Both the position numbers and the translations under genes were made by a program. A stretch of 64,000 nucleotides of DNA from Flavobacteriales bacterium 33_180_T64 (GTDB lineage Bacteria > Bacteroidota > Bacteroidia > Flavobacteriales > Flavobacteriaceae). Location: contig MAAQ01000013.1 of the NCBI GenBank assembly GCA_002162685.1, positions 248,001 through 312,000 of the forward strand. Direction: 5' to 3'. Below, piece by piece: positions 28,440 through 37,187 of the stretch; position 1 is the first letter of the stretch, and each line of letters starts with the position of its first letter. The notes beneath the pieces are model-generated. The model ran no database searches and was not told where the DNA came from. It saw nothing but the letters and a program-made list of their open reading frames with translations.

Positions 28440-29504
28440 TTAGTTTATCATAGACGCTCTTGGTCCTCCAGATTCAAAAATCGTTCTCATACGCGATTTT
28501 TGCCCTTCAGAAAACATATACATACAAGCATCATCAACATAATCCATATAGTTCATAGTCATATCATTTGATCTACAGTTTACAGTTGGATACGATGGGC
28601 AACCATAATTTGGTGCATCAGATTTTGGAGTATCAGAAACAAAATCGTCTCTATTACATCTTCCATCGCCCCAAATATGGCGTAAGTTTAAGTAGTGACC
28701 TACCTCATGAGTTGTAGTTCTACCTTCATCAAAAGGAGCAGATACAAAACCTGTATTTCCAAAATACTGAGGAGAGACAACAACACCATCACTACTAATT
28801 GGTCCTCCGGGGAATTGTGCATATCCTAAAATTCCACCACCAATATTGCAAACCCAAATATTTAAATGAGTTTCTGGGGTTACTGGAGGATAAGCAGATT
28901 TCATTGCATCATTAGTTCCCCAAGAAGTTCTAGAATCTGAATGCCTATATGTTCCCGCTAATGTAAATTCAATTTCACTATCAGCAACTAATCCAGAAAA
29001 TTCACCTGGAACTTGATTAGCATCATTATTTGTTGCCCTAAAATCTTCATTTAAGATTGTTATCTGAGAGTTAATTTGTGTGCTACTAATATTTTGTTGT
29101 GAGTTACTATAAATAACATGTACATAAACAGGGATATTGATAACTCCTAAATCATCAGTAGAGCCACCATCTCCGCCATCTCCGCCACCGTTTCCATTTC
29201 CGTTTCCGTTTCCATTTCCTGCTCCGTCTGGCTTTTTAGCCATCATATCTTCTCTTATTTGATACTCTATGTCATACATTTTTTTGTACAGTTTTGGATC
29301 TTCTTCAAGGAGACGATTCAAATTAGTCATCGTATGACAGGCAACAGTACCATTTCTTTCTCCCTCTCCATTATCAGAATCCGTATGAACAAAGAAATCA
29401 CTCATATCAACTTGGTTTTGATCTTGAGAAAGATCATTTTTATCAGATTCACATGATGTAAAAATAAGGGCTAGAGCGGCTAGGCTCAAAAACATTTTTT
29501 TCAT
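28440..29504 (-). CDS. M43 (pappalysin-like) zinc metalloprotease lipoprotein
   Basis: 354 residues. Lipoprotein signal with lipobox IFTSC. A low-complexity Gly/Asn/Asp linker lies at about 97-116. The protease domain contains the zinc motif HEVGHYLNLRHIWGD (HExxHxxxxxH) and a Met-turn NYMDYVDDACMYMFSEGQ, both diagnostic of family M43 (cytophagalysin/pappalysin type). The linker is encoded by TTTCCR hexamer repeats at about 29189-29222. The gene is flanked by its own terminator and lies between sufS and sufE without a functional link to iron-sulfur assembly. It is expected to be exposed on the outside of the cell envelope and to cut extracellular proteins or act in surface maturation. No T9SS sorting domain is present. 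Confidence 0.9.
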   Translation of the reverse strand: MKKMFLSLAALALIFTSCESDKNDLSQDQNQVDMSDFFVHTDSDNGEGERNGTVACHTMTNLNRLLEEDPKLYKKMYDIEYQIREDMMAKKPDGAGNGNGNGNGNGGGDGGDGGSTDDLGVINIPVYVHVIYSNSQQNISSTQINSQITILNEDFRATNNDANQVPGEFSGLVADSEIEFTLAGTYRHSDSRTSWGTNDAMKSAYPPVTPETHLNIWVCNIGGGILGYAQFPGGPISSDGVVVSPQYFGNTGFVSAPFDEGRTTTHEVGHYLNLRHIWGDGRCNRDDFVSDTPKSDAPNYGCPSYPTVNCRSNDMTMNYMDYVDDACMYMFSEGQKSRMRTIFESGGPRASMIN

Positions 29505-29583
29505 TATTCGTGGTTTTTAGTTAAAAATATTGTTGAATATATACTAATTTCACAAAATTTTAACAAAAAAAACATGTTTTTTA

Positions 29584-29601
29584 GATGAAATACATGAAAA
29601 C
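29584..29601 (-). promoter_or_regulatory. Recurring upstream element, copy E (partial)
   Basis: Plus-strand GATGAAATACATGAAAAC, 80 nt upstream of the M43 gene. It shares TGAAATACATGA with copy D at 42038 but lacks the CGC end. Confidence 0.25.
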
Positions 29602-29612
29602 AGTAAATTACT

Positions 29613-30842
29613 TTACAATAACATCATTTTTGCTTTCTTAACACCCTCAACTAAAGCATCAATTTCAGCTTTTGTATTATAAAAGGCGAAAGAGGCTCTG
29701 ATGGTTCCTGGAATTTTATAGAAATCCATAATAGGTTGTGCACAATGATGACCAGTTCGTACAGCAATTCCCATTTTATCAAGAATAGTTCCAATATCAT
29801 AAGGATGAATCCCTTCAATATTAAATGAAATTACTGATGTTTTTTCTTTAGCAGTTCCATAAATTTTTAAGCCTTCAATTTGTAATAATTTGTCTGTAGC
29901 GTATTCTAAAAGTTCATGCTCGTAAGTAGCAATAGCATCAAAACCAATAGCAGTCATATAATCTACAGCTGTACCAAAAGCGATACCGCCACAAATATTT
30001 GGTGTTCCAGCTTCAAACTTATGTGGTAAACCTGCATAGGTGGTTTTTTCAAAAGTAACCTCATCTATCATTTCTCCTCCTCCTTGATATGGTGGTAATT
30101 TATTAAGCCATTCTTCTTTACCATAAAGTAACCCAATCCCTGTTGGTCCACACATTTTATGAGCAGAAGCCACATAGAAATCAACATCTAATGCTTGAAC
30201 ATCGGGTTGTACATGCGGGCATGATTGTGCGCCATCTATCAAAACAGCTGCACCAACCTGATGTGCTTTTTTAATCATTTCTGCAATAGGGTTTATAGTT
30301 CCTAAAGCATTTGAAATATGATTTACAAAAACCAATTTTGTGTGTTCGGAAAGTAATGCTTCATAGGCACTCATAATGAGTTCTCCATTTTCATTCATTG
30401 GAATGACTTTCAAAGTCGCACCTGTGCGTTCGCATAACATTTGCCATGGCACAATATTACTATGATGCTCTAAAGCTGAGACTAACACTTCATCCTTTTC
30501 ACCTAATAACGTAGAAAAGCCATTAGCGATAAGGTTGATACTGTGTGTTGTTCCAGAAGTTAAGATTATTTCATGGTTGAATTTAGCATTGAAATGTTTT
30601 TGGATTTTTAATCGCGCTTGTTCATATAAATCAGTGGCTTCTTGACTAAGCGTATGCACACCTCTATGAATGTTAGCGTTGTAATTTGAATAATAATCAA
30701 CAATAACATCAATCACCTGTTTTGGCGTTTGAGATGTTGCTGCATTATCAAAATATATTAAGGGTTTCCCATTAACCTCACGGTTTAAGATTGGGAAATC
30801 TTCTCTGATTTTATCAACGTCAAACTTATTGTAATTTAGCAT
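29613..30842 (-). CDS. sufS: Cysteine desulfurase SufS
   Basis: 409 residues, fold-type I PLP enzyme. Motifs: IYFDNAATSQTP near the N-terminus, TSGTTHSINL, ALEHHSNIVPW, DGAQSCPH, the PLP-binding Lys in SAHKMCGPTG, and the active-site Cys in RTGHHCAQP near the C-terminus, the group II (SufS/CsdA) type. It releases sulfur from L-cysteine as an enzyme persulfide for SufE/SufBCD. It lies 8 nt after sufD and ends the main suf operon. Confidence 0.97.
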   Translation of the reverse strand: MLNYNKFDVDKIREDFPILNREVNGKPLIYFDNAATSQTPKQVIDVIVDYYSNYNANIHRGVHTLSQEATDLYEQARLKIQKHFNAKFNHEIILTSGTTHSINLIANGFSTLLGEKDEVLVSALEHHSNIVPWQMLCERTGATLKVIPMNENGELIMSAYEALLSEHTKLVFVNHISNALGTINPIAEMIKKAHQVGAAVLIDGAQSCPHVQPDVQALDVDFYVASAHKMCGPTGIGLLYGKEEWLNKLPPYQGGGEMIDEVTFEKTTYAGLPHKFEAGTPNICGGIAFGTAVDYMTAIGFDAIATYEHELLEYATDKLLQIEGLKIYGTAKEKTSVISFNIEGIHPYDIGTILDKMGIAVRTGHHCAQPIMDFYKIPGTIRASFAFYNTKAEIDALVEGVKKAKMMLL

Positions 30843-30850
30843 AGTATTTT

Positions 30851-32164
30851 TTACAAGTCAAACCCAATTTTAACACCTAGCTTTGTAGCAATAATTTTAG
30901 TAATACGTTGTTTAATTTCAGGGATTTTAACCGAATTTAACACGTTGTTACTAAACGCAAACATCAATAGGGCTTTAGCTTCTTTTTCTGGAATTCCACG
31001 AGAACGCATATAAAACATGGTGCTTTCATCTAATTGACCAATGGTACAACCATGAGAACATTTTACATCATCAGCAAAAATCTCCAATTGAGGTTTTGTA
31101 TTAATCGATGCTTTATTACTCAATAATATGTTATTGTTAGCTTGAAATGCATTGGTTTTTTGTGCTATTTTATCGACCAGAACTTTACCATTAAAAACAC
31201 CTGTAGATCTATCAGAAAAAATACCTTTATAATCTTGGTGACTTTCACAATTAGGCTCTATATGATGTACTAAAGTATTATGATCTACATGTTGTTTATC
31301 TCCAATTATAGTAACACCTTTTAATGTTGAGTCTATGCGTTCGCCTTCTTGATAAAAATTAAGATTGTTACGTGTTAATTTTCCGCCAAAAGAAAATGTA
31401 TGTACAGATACGTGACTTTCTCGCTTTTGCTTAATAAATGTATTATCAATTAAAGATGCACTTTGCTTATCATTCTGAATTTTATAATAATCTACAATAG
31501 CACGTTTATTTGCAAAAATCTCAGTAACACTGTTTGTTAGTACAGGGTTTTCAGTTAAACTTTGATGACGTTCAATAATTTGAACATGAGAATTTTCGTC
31601 TACAACAATTAAGTTGCGCGGTTGTAATAATAATGCAGATTCATTTCCTGTTGAAAAATGAATAATCTGAATAGGTTTTTCTACAATTTTATTTTTAGGA
31701 ATATGGATATAAGCACCTTCTTGTGAAAATGCAGTATTTAAAGAAGCTAAACTCTCTTTTGTAGCAGCTTTATTAAAGTAATTTTCAATAATAAGTTGAT
31801 ACTTTGGTTTAGATAATGCAGATGACATTAGGCATACATCAATACTATCATGAGTTGTTTGTGATAAATGAGATGAATACTTCCCATCAATAAAAACAAT
31901 TTTATATGTGTCGATATCATGAATAAAGTATTTTTTAATGTCTTTATAATCAAGGGCTTCTTCTTGCTTAGGAAACACACTATAATCGTGCTTTAATATT
32001 GTATTAAGCGATGTATACTTCCATTCTTCATCACGCTTAGAAGGAAACCCTTTAGCTTCAAATGACTTTATCGCTTCACTTCTTACATCATGAACTGGAG
32101 CATCTATATCTACCGAATTCTCAAATGCCATAAATGACGATACTAATTTATCTTTTAAATCCAT
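30851..32164 (-). CDS. sufD: Fe-S cluster assembly protein SufD
   Basis: 437 residues from the ATG at 32164 (MDLKDKLVSSFMAFENS). An in-frame ATG at 32176 would add MTKK, but it lies inside a REP-like palindrome and is judged accidental. The C-terminal SufB/SufD core domain carries DDVKCSHGCTIGQLDESTMFYMRSRGI. SufD forms the SufBC2D scaffold that builds clusters. It is separated from sufC by the palindrome and from sufS by 8 nt. Confidence 0.95.
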   Translation of the reverse strand: MDLKDKLVSSFMAFENSVDIDAPVHDVRSEAIKSFEAKGFPSKRDEEWKYTSLNTILKHDYSVFPKQEEALDYKDIKKYFIHDIDTYKIVFIDGKYSSHLSQTTHDSIDVCLMSSALSKPKYQLIIENYFNKAATKESLASLNTAFSQEGAYIHIPKNKIVEKPIQIIHFSTGNESALLLQPRNLIVVDENSHVQIIERHQSLTENPVLTNSVTEIFANKRAIVDYYKIQNDKQSASLIDNTFIKQKRESHVSVHTFSFGGKLTRNNLNFYQEGERIDSTLKGVTIIGDKQHVDHNTLVHHIEPNCESHQDYKGIFSDRSTGVFNGKVLVDKIAQKTNAFQANNNILLSNKASINTKPQLEIFADDVKCSHGCTIGQLDESTMFYMRSRGIPEKEAKALLMFAFSNNVLNSVKIPEIKQRITKIIATKLGVKIGFDL

Positions 32165-32169
32165 TTTTT

Positions 32170-32250
32170 TTGTCATTCCTACAAAAGCAGGAACCTTTTA
32201 TTTAACTGTGCCATTTTTATTTTGGATTCCTGCTTTCACAAGAATGACAA
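32170..32250. repeat. REP-like palindromic element between sufC and sufD
   Basis: Two 24-bp arms (32170-32193 and 32227-32250) are reverse complements with three mismatches, around a 33-nt centre. Arm core: GTCATTC...AAAGCAGGA. The right arm touches the sufC stop codon and the left arm covers an in-frame ATG of sufD. A half copy (TTCCTGCTTCCACAAGAA) occurs at 41281-41298, so the sequence is dispersed. Confidence 0.7.
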
Positions 32251-33003
32251 CTATGCGTTTACCTCTTCTTTAATCCAATCGTAACCTTTTTCTTCTAGCT
32301 CATGAGCTAACTCTTTAGTTCCTGATTTCACAATACGTCCATTGTATAATACATGGACAAAATCGGGTACGATATAATCTAATAAACGTTGGTAATGTGT
32401 AATTACAATCACCGCATTATCCTTACTTTTTAATTTATTTACACCATTAGCAACAATACGTAAAGCATCAATATCTAATCCAGAATCTGTTTCATCCAAT
32501 ATGGCCAATTTAGGTTCTAACATTGCCATTTGGAAGATTTCATTTCGTTTCTTTTCTCCTCCTGAAAAACCTTCATTTAAAGACCGTGATAAAAATTTTC
32601 TATCAATTTCTAAAAGTTCAGATTTTTCACGAATCAATTTCAGCATTTCCTTTGCTGGCATATCGTTTAAACCTTTTGCTTTTCTAGTTTCATTGATAGC
32701 TGTTTTTATAAAGTTAGTTACACTAACACCAGGGATTTCTACTGGGTATTGAAATGACAAAAAGACACCTTTATGTGCGCGTTCTTCTGCTGCTAATTCT
32801 TCAATATCTTCTCCTTCTAAAAGAATTTCTCCTTTTACTACTTCATATTCTTCTTTTCCAGCTATAACAGATGCTAATGTACTTTTACCAGAACCATTAG
32901 GTCCCATTATAGCATGAACTTCTCCAGGATTAACTTCAAAATTAATACCTCTTAAAATTGCCTTTCCCTCTACACTTGCATGTAAATCGTTTATTTTTAA
33001 CAT
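32251..33003 (-). CDS. sufC: Fe-S cluster assembly ATPase SufC
   Basis: 250 residues, ABC-type ATPase: Walker [10 protein letters not shown] at about 35-43, Q-loop LSFQYP, signature [10 protein letters not shown], Walker [13 protein letters not shown] and H-loop ITHYQRLL. It drives conformational change of the SufBC2D complex. It follows a small lipoprotein gene by 2 nt. Confidence 0.97.
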   Translation of the reverse strand: MLKINDLHASVEGKAILRGINFEVNPGEVHAIMGPNGSGKSTLASVIAGKEEYEVVKGEILLEGEDIEELAAEERAHKGVFLSFQYPVEIPGVSVTNFIKTAINETRKAKGLNDMPAKEMLKLIREKSELLEIDRKFLSRSLNEGFSGGEKKRNEIFQMAMLEPKLAILDETDSGLDIDALRIVANGVNKLKSKDNAVIVITHYQRLLDYIVPDFVHVLYNGRIVKSGTKELAHELEEKGYDWIKEEVNA

Positions 33004-33005
33004 AA

Positions 33006-33437
33006 TTATTTACTTCCTAATTTTACAATGTCGTTCTCTTCTGGGTTAGGTTTAGAAACCTTTAAAACCTCTTTAATTTCAATTTTGTTTTTCCATTCAT
33101 CTGTAGCCTCTTCGTTTTTGAAAACTCGTACTCTAACGGTTACAGGAACCATTTCAAATGGCTCACTTTTGTACTGTTGTACCTGCTTATTCAGAGCTTT
33201 CATTTTGTCGTCAACAATCACTCCATACATCTGTGTTGGTGTTTGTAAAACAGCAGCATTGTCTTTCTCAACGTAAAGAAAATTACCTTGCAGAGCTACA
33301 AAACCATCACTTTGTTTTAGGGTCTTACCGTCTTCAGCAGTAACAGTGTCTTCTTTAACGTCTGTTATATTTTTTTTATCCTCTTTACAGCTTACTGTTA
33401 CTAAGATTGTAACTAATAATAAAAATACTTTTTTCAT
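33006..33437 (-). CDS. Small lipoprotein inside the suf operon (possible NlpE-type OB domain)
   Basis: 143 residues. Lipoprotein signal with lipobox TVSC (Cys17), a charged linker, then about 100 residues with [35 protein letters not shown] and [14 protein letters not shown]. The second half (YGVIVDD...LNKQVQQYK...PVTVRVRV...[16 protein letters not shown]) resembles the C-terminal OB-like domain of NlpE-type envelope-stress lipoproteins; this is a tentative resemblance read by eye. It lies 2 nt before sufC and 22 nt after sufB, so it is co-transcribed with cytoplasmic iron-sulfur genes although exported. Envelope sensing of metal or redox state would be one explanation; none is proven. Confidence 0.85.
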   Translation of the reverse strand: MKKVFLLLVTILVTVSCKEDKKNITDVKEDTVTAEDGKTLKQSDGFVALQGNFLYVEKDNAAVLQTPTQMYGVIVDDKMKALNKQVQQYKSEPFEMVPVTVRVRVFKNEEATDEWKNKIEIKEVLKVSKPNPEENDIVKLGSK

Positions 33438-33459
33438 CTTTTTAAATTTTGACTTTTAT

Positions 33460-34911
33460 TTAACCAACCGAACCTTCTAAACTTATTTCTAATAGTTTTC
33501 GAGCCTCTACAGCAAATTCCATTGGGAGTTTATTAAGAACTTCTTTACTAAATCCATTAACAATTAAAGCAATGGCTTTTTCAGTATCAATACCACGTTG
33601 ATTACAATAGAAAATCTGATCTTCACCAATTTTACTCGTTGTAGCTTCGTGTTCAATTTGAGCCGATTTGTTTTTTACTTCTATATATGGAAACGTATGA
33701 GCTCCACAGTCATTCCCCATTAGCAAACTATCACATTGAGAGAAGTTTCGAGCATTATCTGCTCTTGAGCTAATTTGAACTAATCCTCTATAAGAATTTT
33801 GAGATTTCCCTGCAGAAATTCCTTTTGAAATAATTGTTGATTTTGTGTTTTTACCAAGATGAATCATCTTAGTTCCGGTATCTGCTTGCTGATAATTATT
33901 AGTCACAGCAATAGAATAAAATTCTCCAACCGAATTATCTCCTTTTAAAATGCAAGAAGGATATTTCCATGTGATTGCGCTTCCTGTCTCTACTTGAGTC
34001 CATGAGATTTTTGCGTTTTTCTCACACAGGCCTCTTTTTGTTACAAAATTATAAACACCACCAACACCTTCAGTATTTCCTGGATACCAATTTTGAACTG
34101 TAGAATATTTAATTTCTGCATCATCTAGTGCTATCAGTTCAACAACAGCTGCATGCAATTGATTTTCATCACGACTTGGTGCTGTACATCCTTCTAGATA
34201 ACTTACATAGCTTCCTTCATCTGCAATAACAAGTGTTCTTTCAAATTGACCTGTTCCAGCCTGGTTAATTCTAAAATATGTTGATAATTCCATAGGGCAA
34301 CGTACGCCTTTAGGAATATAACAAAAACTCCCATCACTAAACACAGCACTATTTAATGCTGCATAGAAATTATCTTTTTGCGGAACAATGGTCCCTAGGT
34401 ATTTTTTAACAAGTTCAGGATGTTCCTTTATGGCTTCGGAAATGCTCATGAATATGATTCCTTTTTCGCCTAAGGTTTTTTTGAAGGTTGTCGCTACTGA
34501 AACAGAATCTACAACAATATCCATAGCGATATTATTCATTTTCTTTTGCTCATCTACAGATATGCCTAACTTTTTGTACATCGCTAATAAATCTGGATCT
34601 ACATCATCTAAAGTTTTATTTGGATCTACAGATGTTGGGGCAGAATAATAGGCGATTGCTTGAAAATCTGGTTTTTCATATTGCACATTTGCCCATTCTG
34701 GTTCAAGCATTTCTTTCCAAGCACGAAAAGCTTCTAGTCTCCAATCTGTCATCCACTGCGGCTCATCCTTTTTCTTTGAAATTGCACGAACAATGTTTTC
34801 ATTTAAACCTATAGGGAACGTATCAGATTCGATATCTGTATAAAAACCATATTCGTATTCTTTGGTTTTTAACTCTTCGCGAAGATCGTCTTCTGTATAT
34901 TTATTGGCCAT
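33460..34911 (-). CDS. sufB: Fe-S cluster assembly protein SufB
   Basis: 483 residues from the ATG at 34911 ([19 protein letters not shown]), the normal length for SufB. An upstream ATG at 34950 adds 13 residues and would overlap the preceding gene. The start lies 8 nt after the stop of the IscA-like gene. Core features: [43 protein letters not shown], and near the C-terminus [16 protein letters not shown] and [22 protein letters not shown]. Scaffold subunit of SufBC2D. Confidence 0.97.
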   Translation of the reverse strand: MANKYTEDDLREELKTKEYEYGFYTDIESDTFPIGLNENIVRAISKKKDEPQWMTDWRLEAFRAWKEMLEPEWANVQYEKPDFQAIAYYSAPTSVDPNKTLDDVDPDLLAMYKKLGISVDEQKKMNNIAMDIVVDSVSVATTFKKTLGEKGIIFMSISEAIKEHPELVKKYLGTIVPQKDNFYAALNSAVFSDGSFCYIPKGVRCPMELSTYFRINQAGTGQFERTLVIADEGSYVSYLEGCTAPSRDENQLHAAVVELIALDDAEIKYSTVQNWYPGNTEGVGGVYNFVTKRGLCEKNAKISWTQVETGSAITWKYPSCILKGDNSVGEFYSIAVTNNYQQADTGTKMIHLGKNTKSTIISKGISAGKSQNSYRGLVQISSRADNARNFSQCDSLLMGNDCGAHTFPYIEVKNKSAQIEHEATTSKIGEDQIFYCNQRGIDTEKAIALIVNGFSKEVLNKLPMEFAVEARKLLEISLEGSVG

Positions 34912-34919
34912 ATCTTTTT

Positions 34920-35249
34920 TTAAAGTGAGAATGATTCTCCACAACCACAAGTTCTATTGGCATTAGGGTTATTAAACACAAACCCTGCTCCATTTAAACC
35001 ACCAGAATACTCTAAGGTTGTGCCTATTAAATATAAAAAACTCTTTTTATCAACAATAATTTTTACGCCATTATCTTCGAAGACTTTATCATCTTCTTTT
35101 TGCTCTTTATCAAATTTCAAATCGTATGACAAACCTGAGCACCCACCACTTTTCACTCCAACTCTTACAAAATCGGCAGTAGCATCAAATCCATCATCAC
35201 TCATTAGTTGAATGACTTTCTTTTTAGCTGTTTCTGATACTTTAATCAT
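34920..35249 (-). CDS. HesB/IscA-type iron-sulfur carrier (SufA-like)
   Basis: 109 residues, a single A-type carrier domain with the three conserved cysteines in SGGCSGLSY and TCGCGESF. It transfers clusters from the SufBCD scaffold to target proteins. First gene of the suf operon, with a well-formed promoter just upstream. SufA, IscA and ErpA cannot be told apart by sequence alone; position argues for the SufA role. Confidence 0.95.
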   Translation of the reverse strand: MIKVSETAKKKVIQLMSDDGFDATADFVRVGVKSGGCSGLSYDLKFDKEQKEDDKVFEDNGVKIIVDKKSFLYLIGTTLEYSGGLNGAGFVFNNPNANRTCGCGESFSL

Positions 35250-35279
35250 GTGTTATATAGCTTTTATCTAAATAGATTG

Positions 35280-35309
35280 CAAATATACGATATAAGTAGG
35301 TTTTTTCAA
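35280..35309 (-). promoter_or_regulatory. Promoter of the suf operon
   Basis: Minus-strand TTG (35309-35307), 19-nt spacer, TATATTTG (35287-35280). Both elements and spacing fit the Bacteroidota primary-sigma consensus; the -7 box is 30 nt from the start codon of the IscA-like gene. Confidence 0.7.
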
Positions 35310-35406
35310 TAGAACCTAACATTATATTAGCAAATGATTAAATAGGAATTTCTAATACTAAGGAGTTAATTAAGCATGGCATTACAATTGTAAATCGAAT
35401 GGCTTC

Positions 35407-35646
35407 TTATATGGAAATTCTTTGATGTGAATATTGGGTATTTAAAAGAAAAAGCTGTCTTAAAGCAGTACTGATTTTACGATTTTTAATGGGTAGTATA
35501 TTATATTCGTCAGTAGCATTGACAAACACCTTAGATTTGCACGTTTTACATATAAGTTCGTGAGTTTCTTTAGGCGCTAATGAAGAACGCTCAAGGTTGT
35601 GTCCAAATACCGAACACGATAATTCGTTCGTAGTAGAGGTTTGCAT
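35407..35646 (-). CDS. Small Cys/His protein with CxxFGH...CxxC pattern, paralogue 1
   Basis: 79 residues: C11-S-V-F-G-H16, then C33-K-T-C36, a short beta/loop region and a basic helical C-terminus. This looks like a small zinc-ribbon or zinc-knuckle protein (Cys/His ligands), broadly reminiscent of DUF1660-type proteins, although no family is claimed. Two paralogues lie at 36820-37110 and 37188-37454 on the other side of thiL; all are on the minus strand with related upstream DNA. It is the most diverged of the three. No signal peptide, so presumably cytoplasmic. Confidence 0.75.
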   Translation of the reverse strand: MQTSTTNELSCSVFGHNLERSSLAPKETHELICKTCKSKVFVNATDEYNILPIKNRKISTALRQLFLLNTQYSHQRISI

Positions 35647-35654
35647 AGTAGGTT

Positions 35655-35740
35655 AATAAGATTTGGGACAACTAACTTATAGGTTTTATTTTACAATACC
35701 GGTTAAATACTTATTTTTTCGCTGAAATGCATTGTTTTTT
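35655..35740 (-). promoter_or_regulatory. Conserved upstream region of Cys/His paralogue 1, with recurring element copy B
   Basis: It contains TAAGTTAG and GTCCCAAATCTTAT (minus strand) close to the start, and the recurring element at 35720-35739 (plus-strand CGCTGAAATGCATTGTTTTT). The same order and spacing recur at 37458-37540 in front of paralogue 3. Confidence 0.45.
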
Positions 35741-35795
35741 ATTCTTAAGGCCGATAAAATAGCTCTAGTAACAATGTACTTCTAAAAAAGCTACT

Positions 35796-35803
35796 TACTT
35801 TTG
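35796..35803 (+). promoter_or_regulatory. -7 element TACTTTTG for thiL, 4 nt from ATG
   Basis: Exact TAnnTTTG match ending 4 nt before the thiL ATG at 35808. Transcription should begin at or next to the start codon. Confidence 0.55.
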
Positions 35804-35807
35804 CACT

Positions 35808-36860
35808 ATGATAGAAGACAAAAACCCACAACGCACCTCATTAGAACAACTTGGAGAATTTGGTCTTATAGAGCATTTAACTAAAAATTTTGATGTCAAA
35901 CACAAATCAACAGTTAAAAGCATTGGAGACGACGCAGCTATTTTAGATTTTAAATCTAAACAGGTCGTTGTAACTACAGACTTATTAGTTGAAAATGTTC
36001 ATTTTGACTTAAGCTATGTACCACTAAAGCATTTGGGGTATAAAGCGGTTATTGTAAATTTAAGTGACGTATATGCTATGAACGCAAATGCAACACAAAT
36101 TACAGTATCCATAGCGGTTTCTAATCGATTTCCTCTTGAAGCTTTAGAGGATCTTTATGCTGGAATTGAAACAGCTGCCAAGATTTACAATATTGATGTT
36201 GTTGGAGGTGACACAACATCTTCTACAACTGGTTTAATTATTTCTGTGACAGCAATAGGAGAAGTAAATAAAAACGATATCGTTTATAGAAATGGTGCTA
36301 AACCAAATGATTTATTAGTAATTACTGGTGATATTGGTGCAGCATATATGGGTTTACAAGTTTTAGAACGTGAAAAAGAAGTGTTTAAAGTTAATCCTCA
36401 AAACCAACCTGACCTAGATGCTTATACTTATATTATTGAGCGTCAGTTAAAACCTGAAGCTAGAAAAGATATTGTTGAGCTTCTCAAAAAACTAGATGTG
36501 AAACCAACCTCTATGATTGATATTAGTGATGGGTTATCTTCTGAAGCTATTCATATTTGCAAGCAAGGTGACGTTGGTGTTGAAATTTATGAAAATAAAA
36601 TTCCATTAGACCCTCAAGTCATTTCAACTTGTGAAGAATTCAATATTGATAGTACAACCATTGCATTAAATGGCGGTGAAGATTATGAGTTATTGATGAC
36701 CATTTCTCAAGAAGATTTCCCTAAGATAAAAGGCAACCCAAATCTTACAGTAATAGGTTATATTACAGAAAAAAACAGAGGTATGCATTTAATCACTAGA
36801 GACGAACAAGCAGTTCCTATTATTGCAAAAGGCTGGAACGCTCTGAAAAATGAGGCGTAA
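35808..36860 (+). CDS. thiL: Thiamine-monophosphate kinase
   Basis: 350 residues of the AIR-synthase/ThiL superfamily: SIGDDAAILDF near the N-terminus, NLSDVYAMNA, VVGGDTTSS, TGDIGAAYMGLQVL, MIDISDGLSSE and NGGEDYELLM. It phosphorylates thiamine monophosphate to the active cofactor thiamine diphosphate. No other thiamine gene and no TPP riboswitch is adjacent. Its last 41 bp overlap, in convergent orientation, the 3' end of the Cys/His paralogue 2 gene, with no terminator between them. Confidence 0.97.
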   Translation: MIEDKNPQRTSLEQLGEFGLIEHLTKNFDVKHKSTVKSIGDDAAILDFKSKQVVVTTDLLVENVHFDLSYVPLKHLGYKAVIVNLSDVYAMNANATQITVSIAVSNRFPLEALEDLYAGIETAAKIYNIDVVGGDTTSSTTGLIISVTAIGEVNKNDIVYRNGAKPNDLLVITGDIGAAYMGLQVLEREKEVFKVNPQNQPDLDAYTYIIERQLKPEARKDIVELLKKLDVKPTSMIDISDGLSSEAIHICKQGDVGVEIYENKIPLDPQVISTCEEFNIDSTTIALNGGEDYELLMTISQEDFPKIKGNPNLTVIGYITEKNRGMHLITRDEQAVPIIAKGWNALKNEA

Positions 36861-37110
36861 AATCTGTAAAGGAATGCGCTTTAGTATTTGAAATCACATT
36901 TTGTTTTAGTCTAGAGACACGTCGATTATGAATACGTTCTAATACCGAATTGATTTCTTGAAATTTAGGAGTTAGTAGTGTTAGACCACCGTTTCCGTTT
37001 GTTGTTACTTGAGTTTTACAATGCGTACACTTGTATTCTTTTACATGATACGTAATGTTTTTTGAGACTTTGTATTGATGTCCAAATAATGAGCAGTAGA
37101 GAGCTTTCAC
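36820..37110 (-). CDS. Small Cys/His protein with CxxFGH...CxxC pattern, paralogue 2
   Basis: 96 residues: C6-S-L-F-G-H11, C28-T-H-C31, then the segment VTTNGNGGLTLLTPKFQEIN and a basic helix (RIHNRRVSRLK). Very similar to paralogue 3 through YHVKEYKCxxCK...NGxxxLTPKxQEIN, which points to a tandem duplication. The C-terminal ~14 residues are encoded opposite the end of thiL (36820-36860). Function unknown; a zinc-binding, possibly nucleic-acid-binding regulator is one idea, from the ribbon and basic tail only. Confidence 0.75.
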   Translation of the reverse strand: MKALYCSLFGHQYKVSKNITYHVKEYKCTHCKTQVTTNGNGGLTLLTPKFQEINSVLERIHNRRVSRLKQNVISNTKAHSFTDFTPHFSERSSLLQ

Positions 37111-37187
37111 TTTTTTTAAAGTATTTAGTTATTAATTTAGAGGATGACTAAATATATAAAAACACTTCAATACTATATGATTTTACA

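Noticed and set aside
35650-35807. TPP riboswitch upstream of thiL
   Set aside because: No conserved TPP aptamer sequence, and the promoter box lies 4 nt from the start codon, leaving no room for a leader.
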